Shown in pieces: positions 58,801 to 64,000 of a stretch of 64,000 nucleotides of DNA; within the stretch, counting starts at the first letter, position 1, and each line of letters starts with the position of its first letter. Position numbers and translations under genes: made by a program. A model generated the notes under the pieces. The model was not told the DNA's origin and searched no databases. It saw only the letters and a program-made list of their open reading frames with translations. Source of the DNA: DASWNP01 sp036399175 (GTDB taxonomy: Bacteria; Acidobacteriota; Blastocatellia; Pyrinomonadales; Pyrinomonadaceae). Location: assembly GCA_036399175.1 (NCBI GenBank), contig DASWNP010000050.1, forward strand, positions 31,744 to 95,743, written 5' to 3'.

Positions 58801-59285
58801 GGGAGCAGCAACTGGCGGCCAACCGGCTCGACTTCGCACGTCGTTGGGTACAGCGAGCGGATTTCGTCGCCCAATTCCCTGTGACGATGACCGCGGCGCA
58901 GTTCGTCGATAAGCTCTTCCAGAACGCCGAAGTGACGCCCACGACGCCTGAGCGCGACGCAGCCATCGCCGCCTACGGCTCAGGAGGCACAGAAGGCCGA
59001 GCCGCCGCTCTGCTTAGCGTCGCCGACAGCGCCTCGGTCTACAACAAGCAGTACAACCCGGCCTTCGTGCTCATGCAGTACATCGGCTACCTGCGTCGCA
59101 ATCCGAACGACGCTCCCGACAACAGCTACGCGGGCTTCGACTTCTGGCTCAACAAGATGAACCAGTTCAGCCAGCCCGGCGAGGACGTGCGTAACGAACA
59201 GGTGGCACGCGCGCGCGTGCAGAGAGCAGAGATGGTGAGAAGCTTCATCATCTCCGGCGAATACCGTCAGCGATTCGGGCAGTAA
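55839..59285 (+). CDS. Large secreted SBBP-repeat protein with Calx-beta and DUF4214 modules
   Basis: 1148 aa from the ATG at 55839 (AAGGA 5 nt upstream). Signal peptide (ILLLTVVSLLLTGLLVAPAML). A conserved N-terminal domain (about 50-290: PLSFEANQGQTDASVNFLARGAGYTLFL) is followed by seven SBBP beta-propeller-like repeats (about 296-720), each with YSTYLGGS, a central IAVDSAGNAY and TNFPT. A Calx-beta domain (about 765-873, STNV end) and a DUF4214 region (about 877-1148) finish it, as in the subtilase. Expected at the cell surface or released. Confidence 0.93.
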   Translation: MRLPAANLRRILLLTVVSLLLTGLLVAPAMLSRRHATTISTNRIEATPPAQLAQAREAYGRIPLSFEANQGQTDASVNFLARGAGYTLFLKPSEAVFLLSQTQTSASAESAARKQTGDEQRLASHADISSAPGLSAKRAVLRMKLVEANEAARVEGDEELAGKVNYLVGDDPSQWRTGVSTYGRVRYAEVYPGIDLVYYGNQRQLEYDFRVAPRSDARAISLRFDGADKVELGADGELRLTLGESVVSQPKPFIYQEVAGARREVEGGYVVEADGRVRFYVGDYDPSTTLVIDPVLVYSTYLGGSSTEDGSDIKVDATGNAYICGQTSSTNFPTASAFQPTFGGATFEGGRDGFVTKLNPTGSNFVYSTYLGGSGDDRCNKIAVDSAGNAYLAGETTSSTDFPRANAYQNTFGGGLSDAFVSKLSPQGDMLVYSTYLGGSIFDAGGGIAVDSAGNAYITGRTTSADFPTTANAIQAAQAGQFADAFVTKLNANGSDLVYSTYLGGSDGTEGGFDAGFSIAVDSTGAAYVTGQTRSTNFPRVNAIQNTFGGGFPDGDAFVTKINAQGTAISYSTYLGGSENDIGFEIAADSGGNTYVTGVTRSSNFPTANAFQSALNGPSDGFLTKISATTTPAFAYSTYFGGSGEDSSNGIAVNASNEPYLALGTSSTNLPTVNPIQAANAGGIDAFIARFNAAGSALIFSTYLGGSGGDAGLSIALDPALSMYVVGRTASTNFPVLSAVQNANGGEQDAFVSKISDTAPGTNTFQFSQALHTVNEEITSVTVTVTRSGDTSAAATVDYATADITASERSDYTTALGTLRFAANETSKTFEVLVNEDSKVEGNELFTVVLSNPTGNASLGAQATTTIQITDDATEPSTNVIDDPGIFVGQHYHDFLNRQADAGGLSFWTGQITLCGADAGCIDFKRTQVSQAFFLSIEFQQTGYLVFRIYKETFTNSPERPRGMPRYREFLRDTQEIQRGVVVGVGNWEQQLAANRLDFARRWVQRADFVAQFPVTMTAAQFVDKLFQNAEVTPTTPERDAAIAAYGSGGTEGRAAALLSVADSASVYNKQYNPAFVLMQYIGYLRRNPNDAPDNSYAGFDFWLNKMNQFSQPGEDVRNEQVARARVQRAEMVRSFIISGEYRQRFGQ

Positions 59286-59788
59286 GCAAGCCCGCCCTCT
59301 GACAAACCCGAAGGCGGCGGCATCGTTGCGAAACATGCAGCGATGTCGCCGCCTTCCAGTTCCCGCCTCAAAAGCCCAAACAACGAATCACCCGACGACC
59401 CGAGCCCCCTCGACAGACTTTCATCGCCCTCTCGACACCCTTTCCGCCTTCCTACTTCCTCCTTCCACCTTTGCTTTTACTGTGGCTATCCACGTTTCGC
59501 GCGGGTGCGCGGGGCGGGTATTGTGTGAGATAGTGGAGTGGAAGGTGAGGCGCGCATGCTCGGCGGTCGAACTTGTCGGCTCTTTTGGCGGATAGCATAT
59601 AAACCCCTCTTCGTTGTATCTTTACTGGTTATTTTGTGCCGGGAGGCGGAAGACTTCGCACTTCCCTGCGAAGCTCGTGCGGGCGGCTCTCGCCCTGAGC
59701 ATCCGGGGCGACGAGCCTTCCAGCGCCGCTCTCATCCGTCGCCCCTTTTCAAGCACAGCACATAAACCGTAGCGCGGATAGGAACTAA
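59286..59788. other. 503-nt spacer holding the mre operon leader
   Basis: No supported gene. Near the SBBP stop there is a stem-loop at 59310-59325/59341-59356 without a T-run. Further on are a weak promoter candidate (TTGTCG 59573-59578, then TATAAA 59598-59603, 19-bp spacer), a 7-bp stem at 59654-59673, a 5-bp stem at 59681-59695 and the terminator-like hairpin at 59705-59749. Confidence 0.65.
59705..59749 (+). promoter_or_regulatory. Terminator-like hairpin in the mreB leader
   Basis: GGGGCGACG (59705-59713) pairs with CGTCGCCCC (59737-59745), directly followed by TTTT. It is 40 nt before the mreB ATG and downstream of any likely promoter. Possible attenuator, or the end of a short upstream transcript. 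Confidence 0.55.
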
Positions 59789-60835
59789 ATGGCATTTAAA
59801 TCTCTGTTCAGTCTGTTCTCCAGCGACCTGGCTATCGACCTCGGCACGGCCAACACCCTGGTTTACGCGAAGGGGCGCGGCATCGTCGTCTCCGAGCCGT
59901 CCATCGTCGCCATCAACAAAGTCACCAACACGCCCGAAGCGGTCGGCAAGGAGGCCAAAGAGATGCTGGGCAGAACGCCCGGCAACATCGTCGCCATCCG
60001 ACCGATGAAAGACGGCGTCATCGCCAACTTTGAAGTGACGGAGAAGATGCTCCAGCACTTCATACGCAAGGCGCACAACGGCAAGACGTGGGTCTCACCA
60101 CGCGTCGTCATCGGCATACCGAGTGAGATTACACAGGTCGAGCGGCGAGCGGTCGAAGATTCGGCCTATCGCGCGAAGGCTTCTGAAGTCTACCTCGTCG
60201 AAGAAGCGATGGCGGCGGCCATCGGCGCTGGCCTGCCCATCACCGAGCCGCACGGCAACATGATTGTCGATATCGGCGGCGGCACGACCGACATCGCCGT
60301 CATCTCGCTCTCAGGCATCGTCTATTCGCGCGCCGTCCGAGTCGCCGGAAACGAGATGGACGAAGCCATCACGCAGTTCATCAAGCGCAAGTACAACCTG
60401 CTCATCGGCGAGCGCACCGCCGAGGCTATCAAGATTGAGCTTGGGAGCGCCTTCCCCTTAGACGAGCCGCTCTCAATGGAAGTGCGCGGGCGCAACCTCA
60501 TCGAAGGCATCCCGAAGACCATCACCATCTCGGACGAAGAAGTGAGAGAAGCGCTCGCCGATTCCGTCTCGACTATCGTCAACGCCGTGCGCGTCGCTCT
60601 GGAGCGCACGCCCCCCGAGCTTTCAGCCGACATCGTCGAGCGCGGAATAGTGATGACGGGCGGCGGCGCGCTCCTTAAAAATCTCGACCGACGCCTCTCC
60701 ATCGAGACCGGCCTCCCCGTCTCGGTCGCCGAAGACCCCCTCTCCTCCGTCGTGCTCGGCGCAGGCAAGATGCTCTCCGACTTCAACCTCCTCAAGCGCG
60801 TCAAGTGGGACAACACGCTGACGAGCGGAACATAA
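59789..60835 (+). CDS. mreB: Rod-shape-determining protein MreB
   Basis: 348 aa, typical length. Actin-fold ATPase that forms filaments on the inner membrane and organises cell-wall elongation. The phosphate-1 motif AIDLGTANTLVYAKGRG, phosphate-2 MIVDIGGGTTDIAVIS and adenosine motif VMTGGGALLKNLDRRL are all present. An N-terminal amphipathic stretch MAFKSLFSLFSS can serve for membrane contact. ATAGGA lies 5 nt before the ATG. First gene of mreB-mreC-mreD-mrdA. Confidence 0.98.
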   Translation: MAFKSLFSLFSSDLAIDLGTANTLVYAKGRGIVVSEPSIVAINKVTNTPEAVGKEAKEMLGRTPGNIVAIRPMKDGVIANFEVTEKMLQHFIRKAHNGKTWVSPRVVIGIPSEITQVERRAVEDSAYRAKASEVYLVEEAMAAAIGAGLPITEPHGNMIVDIGGGTTDIAVISLSGIVYSRAVRVAGNEMDEAITQFIKRKYNLLIGERTAEAIKIELGSAFPLDEPLSMEVRGRNLIEGIPKTITISDEEVREALADSVSTIVNAVRVALERTPPELSADIVERGIVMTGGGALLKNLDRRLSIETGLPVSVAEDPLSSVVLGAGKMLSDFNLLKRVKWDNTLTSGT

Positions 60836-60843
60836 AAGCCGTC

Positions 60844-60919
60844 AATCGTAAATCGTAAATGGTGAATAGATAAAAACTGTCTTTCTCTATTTACGATTTA
60901 CGATTCACTATTCACGATT
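60844..60919. repeat. Heptamer hairpin element K (unit AATCGTA) between mreB and mreC
   Basis: The left arm 60844-60871 holds AATCGTA twice, AATGGTG and AATAGAT; the right arm 60885-60919 reads as five complementary units. It starts 9 nt after the mreB stop and ends 1 nt before the mreC ATG, so it takes the place of a Shine-Dalgarno region. Confidence 0.92.
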
Positions 60920-60920
60920 T

Positions 60921-61820
60921 ATGGTAGTGATGCGCACGCAGAAAGAGATACGGCAGCGCGCCCCTCTGTGGCTGGCGGGGCTGCTGTTTCTTAATCTGGG
61001 ATTGATGACTTATGACGCGCGCGACCCCGTGACGAAACAGCGTATGATTCGCGTCTGGGTGCAGGCCGCGACCGGGTTTGTGCAGCGCCCTCTGGCGAGC
61101 GCTTCGGGGAGCGGCATAGGGTTTTTCCAGCGCATCGGCAACATGTGGAACGCTTCGGCCGAGAACGTGCAGTTGAAGAACCGCTTGGCCGAGATGGAGA
61201 CCGAGTTGCGGGCGGCGCGGGCGGCGCGAGACGAGAACGAGCGTCTGAAGAGTCTGCTCGGTCTGAAAGAGTCAACCGAATACGGCGTCGTGACGGCCAA
61301 CGTCATCGCGCGCGACCCTTCGGTCTGGTTCAGCACCATCATCGTCAATCGCGGCTCGCAGTCGGGCGTGGAGCTGAACATGCCGGTCGCCACGCGCGAG
61401 GGCATCGTCGGGCGGGTGGTGGGCGTGAGCCCCTGGACGGCGCAGGTCATGTTGATTACGGACGAGAAGGCTGCTGCCGGTGCGCTTGTCGGGCAGCTCG
61501 GCACGTCGAACGCGCTCGGCTCCGTGCGCGGCTACGGCAAGAACGACCTGTTGGAGATGCGCTACGTGTCGGGGCTGGAGGAAGTCAACGTCGGCGACTA
61601 TGTGGTAACTACGGGGCAGGACGGTATCTATCCACCTGGCTTGAGCGTCGGCACGGTGGTAGAAGTACAGAAGGGCTCGGCCACTACGCCGCACACGATT
61701 CGAGTCAAGCCGAGCGCGCGCCTCGACTCGCTCGAAGAGGTGGCCGTGATGCAATACCGGCCGCCGCAACGCACGACTCCCGAAAAGGTCTTGCCGAACG
61801 TAGACAAGGGGAAGAAGTAG
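60921..61820 (+). CDS. mreC: Rod-shape-determining protein MreC
   Basis: 299 aa. A short cytosolic part, one helix (PLWLAGLLFLNLGLMTYD, about 14-31), a coiled coil (WNASAENVQLKNRLAEMETELRAARAARDENERLKSLL, about 74-111) and the two beta barrels of periplasmic MreC (VIARDPSVWFSTIIVNRG, GIVGRVVGVSPWTAQVMLITDE). It links MreB to the wall synthases. The start is MVVMR directly behind repeat element K, with no ribosome site; a second in-frame ATG at 60930 is possible. Confidence 0.95.
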   Translation: MVVMRTQKEIRQRAPLWLAGLLFLNLGLMTYDARDPVTKQRMIRVWVQAATGFVQRPLASASGSGIGFFQRIGNMWNASAENVQLKNRLAEMETELRAARAARDENERLKSLLGLKESTEYGVVTANVIARDPSVWFSTIIVNRGSQSGVELNMPVATREGIVGRVVGVSPWTAQVMLITDEKAAAGALVGQLGTSNALGSVRGYGKNDLLEMRYVSGLEEVNVGDYVVTTGQDGIYPPGLSVGTVVEVQKGSATTPHTIRVKPSARLDSLEEVAVMQYRPPQRTTPEKVLPNVDKGKK

Positions 61821-61822
61821 TA

Positions 61823-61893
61823 AATCGTGAATCGTGAATCGTGAATAGATAAAAAACATTTCTTCCACTATTTACCATTTACGATTTACGATT
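61823..61893. repeat. Heptamer hairpin element L (unit AATCGTG) between mreC and mreD
   Basis: The left arm 61823-61850 holds AATCGTG three times and AATAGAT; the right arm 61866-61893 holds four complementary units (AATCGTA twice, AATGGTA, AATAGTG). It shares its vocabulary with element K, so the two may have a common origin. It begins 2 nt after the mreC stop. Confidence 0.92.
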
Positions 61894-61901
61894 CACCACG
61901 T

Positions 61902-62435
61902 ATGAAGCAGAAGATCGTCATCTGCGTTGCGCTGGCCGTCGTGTTGCAGTCGTCTCTGCGCGTGCTGTGGGAGCCGCTGGTCTTCATCGACCTGCCGCTC
62001 ATCATCGTCGTCTACTTCGCGCTCCGGCGCGACCCCGTGCAGGCAGTCGTCATCGGAGCTATCTCGGGGCTGGCGACAGACGCTTTCAGCAGTGGATTGT
62101 TGGGCTCAAACGGGTTTTCAAAGACGCTCGCGGCTTACCTGATTGCGGCCATTATGACGCGGATGATGATTGACAACCCGTTGCTCCGCATCCCCGTGCT
62201 GGCCGGAGCTGCGGCTTTCGACTCGATTACCTACCTGCTTCTCCACAGGCTCTTCGGACAGGGGGCGCTCGACTCCTTCGCCGAGACGACCGCCTACAAG
62301 GTAATCGGCACGACCGTCGCCGGCACGCTCATCGCCTACGTCCTCGACATCTTCTTCAGCGAGCGCGGGCGACAGCGCCGCCAGTTCGCCGTCCGTCGCC
62401 GCGTCGCGCGTCGCAGCCTCGGGCGTGGAAAGTAG
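61902..62435 (+). CDS. mreD: Rod-shape-determining protein MreD
   Basis: 177 aa, almost entirely membrane: about five helices (IVICVALAVVLQSSLRVLW, FIDLPLIIVVYFALR, AVVIGAISGLATDAF, KTLAAYLIAAIMTRM, GTTVAGTLIAYVLDIFF) with a basic tail. The FIDLPLIIVVYFALRRDP stretch and GLATDAFSSGLLGSNG are recognisable for MreD. It completes the MreBCD scaffold. No SD-like sequence precedes the ATG, which lies 9 nt behind repeat element L. Confidence 0.93.
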   Translation: MKQKIVICVALAVVLQSSLRVLWEPLVFIDLPLIIVVYFALRRDPVQAVVIGAISGLATDAFSSGLLGSNGFSKTLAAYLIAAIMTRMMIDNPLLRIPVLAGAAAFDSITYLLLHRLFGQGALDSFAETTAYKVIGTTVAGTLIAYVLDIFFSERGRQRRQFAVRRRVARRSLGRGK

Positions 62436-62447
62436 TTGAAACAGTTG

Positions 62448-62501
62448 CCGGACGCCGGAGTTTAGTGAAAACAGCGACGCTGCTTCTTCCGGCATCCGGC
62501 A
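62448..62501. repeat. Short heptamer hairpin element M (unit GCCGGAN) between mreD and mrdA
   Basis: Left arm 62448-62461 reads GCCGGAC, GCCGGAG; right arm 62488-62501 reads the complement of GCCGGAT, GCCGGAA. Twelve of 14 positions pair. It starts 13 nt after the mreD stop. Confidence 0.8.
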
Positions 62502-62544
62502 TCAAACCTCTGACATCTAACATGCGGCAGCCGACCTCTGCTTT

Positions 62545-64000
62545 ATGAAATTCGACGACGACTCGCAAGATTTACGCCTGCGCATCAATATCATCCTGAT
62601 GCTCGTCCTGGGGCTGCTGGTGGCGCTCGGCGTGCGCCTCTATTTTCTGCAAATCCTGAACGGCGATTATTACGCCGAACGGGCGGAGAACCAGCGCATC
62701 CGCCTGCTTCCAATCCCCGCGCCGCGCGGAGCTATCTTCGACCGCAATGGCAAGCTGCTCGTCGATTCGCGCTCCATCTACAAGGTTATCCTTTCGGGCG
62801 AAGACATCAAGAACAAGGATTTCGAGGCTCTCATCGCGCCGCTCTCCGAGGGTCTGGCAATCGACCCGGAGATACTGCGCGAGCGTTTGGAAATCATCAA
62901 GTCGCAGCCCGCCTTCGAGTCGTTCAGCATCAAGGAGGGCGCAACCAGCGCCGACATCGCTTGGGTCGATGCTCACCGCCTTGAGTTTCCCGAGCTACGC
63001 ATCGAAGAGCAGCCGCAGCGCCGCTACCCCGAAGAGGGCGTGCTCGCGCACGTGCTCGGCTACGTCGGCGAAATCAGCCCCGCGCAGCTCAAGCTCGCCA
63101 AGTACAAGGACAAAGGCTACAAGGCCGGAGACATCATCGGACAGGAAGGCATCGAAGCGACTTACGACCAATACCTGCGCGGGCGCGACGGCTTCCGCAA
63201 GGTCGAAGTCGATAGTCACGGGCAGATTCAGCGCGAGATAGAGGTCGTCTCTCCGCAGCCCGGCCAGGATTTGGTCTTGACCATCGACCTCGACATGCAG
63301 CTCGCCGCCGAAGAGCAGCTTCGCAACGCGCCCTCGAAGCGCGGCGTCATCGTCGCCATGAATCCGAACAACGGCGAAGTGATGGCGATGGCCTCCTACC
63401 CGACCTTCGACCCGAACGTCTTCTCGCAAAGCAACGCCACCAAAGAGCAGCGAGCCCAAATCGCCGCCCTCCTGCGCGACCCGAAGACGCCGCTCTTCAA
63501 TCGCGCCATACGCGGGCGCTATCCTCCCGGCTCGACCTGGAAGATACCGATGGCCGTCGCAGGTCTTCAGCAGGGCAAAATCACGGTTGACGACTCGAAC
63601 ATCGTCTGCGGCGGCGGCATCACCATCGGCAACAAGTTCACGCGCTGCATGGGCAGCCACGGCTCGCCCGACGTGCGCAACGCCATCCGCGTTTCGTGTG
63701 ACGGCTATTTCTACCGCCTCGGACTGAAGATGACGCTCGAAGGCATCGAGGCGATGGTCGACGAGTTCGAGATCAACAAGAAGTCGGGCATTGACCTGCC
63801 GCGCGAGCTGATCAGCTGGACCCCTTCGCGCGCCTTCAAGGCGCGCTTCAACCCGCGCGACCCCGAGTGGCGGGACATCGACACCGTCTACGCCTCCTTC
63901 GGTCAGTTCTACGACTTCGTCACCCCGCTGGCGATGCTCCGCGCGCAGGTCGCCATCGCCAACGGCGGCCGACTCTACGTCCCGCACCTGCTGAAAGAGG
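62545..64000 (+). CDS. mrdA: Penicillin-binding protein 2, 3' end beyond the window
   Basis: The frame from the ATG at 62545 stays open for 485 codons to the window end. N-terminal anchor (INIILMLVLGLLVALGVRLYF), then the PBP dimer domain (RLLPIPAPRGAIFDRNGKLLV) and the start of the transpeptidase domain: YPPGSTWKI with the active-site Ser and Lys (SxxK), and SCDGYFY (SxD, the form usual in PBP2). The KTG motif lies outside. It cross-links peptidoglycan during elongation with MreBCD and, normally, RodA, which would be expected next. No SD-like sequence before the ATG. Confidence 0.95.
   Translation, partial: MKFDDDSQDLRLRINIILMLVLGLLVALGVRLYFLQILNGDYYAERAENQRIRLLPIPAPRGAIFDRNGKLLVDSRSIYKVILSGEDIKNKDFEALIAPLSEGLAIDPEILRERLEIIKSQPAFESFSIKEGATSADIAWVDAHRLEFPELRIEEQPQRRYPEEGVLAHVLGYVGEISPAQLKLAKYKDKGYKAGDIIGQEGIEATYDQYLRGRDGFRKVEVDSHGQIQREIEVVSPQPGQDLVLTIDLDMQLAAEEQLRNAPSKRGVIVAMNPNNGEVMAMASYPTFDPNVFSQSNATKEQRAQIAALLRDPKTPLFNRAIRGRYPPGSTWKIPMAVAGLQQGKITVDDSNIVCGGGITIGNKFTRCMGSHGSPDVRNAIRVSCDGYFYRLGLKMTLEGIEAMVDEFEINKKSGIDLPRELISWTPSRAFKARFNPRDPEWRDIDTVYASFGQFYDFVTPLAMLRAQVAIANGGRLYVPHLLKE

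Overview
The window looks like chromosomal DNA of a GC-rich Gram-negative-type bacterium. Several protein types (SBBP-repeat/Calx-beta/DUF4214 secreted proteins, tandem SYLF proteins, zinc-ribbon serine/threonine kinases, a PCYC-type lipoprotein beside CopA) and the housekeeping gene style suggest Acidobacteriota, probably class Blastocatellia. That placement is inference from gene content only; there is no rRNA here. No insertion sequence, prophage, CRISPR array, or complete tRNA/rRNA gene was seen. Nearly all genes from 1 to 41.4 kb are on the minus strand; the remainder is mixed.

Layout. 1-5.9 kb (minus): surface-polysaccharide cluster with two GT2 glycosyltransferases, a Wzm/Wzt-type ABC exporter, a CPBP-like membrane protein and a two-repeat membrane protein. 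6.1-11.4 kb (minus): an unusual set of MerR-like regulator, VWA protein, divergent HSP90 and a repeat-helical protein. 11.5-14.8 kb: GNAT, PhyH dioxygenase, O-methyltransferase (plus), HNH nuclease. 14.9-20.9 kb: secreted subtilase with a hexapeptide minisatellite, DJ-1/PfpI-DUF2383 fusion, orphan antitoxin-like gene, lexA. 21-23 kb: two tandem SYLF proteins. 23-27.4 kb: copper operon (MerR regulator, CopA ATPase, cupredoxin, Cys-rich lipoprotein) behind a classical MerR-type promoter. 27.5-33.7 kb: RsbRD-like sensor, a small charged protein, a TlpA thioredoxin, a kinase-FGE fusion, a phosphodiesterase. 33.8-41.4 kb: leuS, a SIR2-pseudoprotease fusion, lipoprotein, nfo, M19 dipeptidase. 41.8-53.8 kb: ilvE, pilT, diguanylate cyclase, FecR protein, terC, a PpiD-like foldase, thiolase. 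54-64 kb: a PD-(D/E)XK-like protein, a large SBBP protein, and the cell-shape operon mreB-mreC-mreD-mrdA (mrdA runs off the end).

The most striking signal is not a gene. Fifteen intergenic spacers carry long, imperfect inverted repeats. In most of them each arm is a run of degenerate 7-nt units (one locus has 8-nt units). The unit differs from locus to locus, but the two arms of a locus match each other. They occur between convergent, co-directional and divergent genes, including all three junctions of the mre operon. This resembles the heptameric short tandem repeats of filamentous cyanobacteria in style, but here the units are organised as hairpins. Other leads are the SIR2 fusion to a trypsin-like domain lacking His and Asp, two MerR-family genes with apparently leaderless mRNAs, and a terminator-like hairpin just ahead of mreB.
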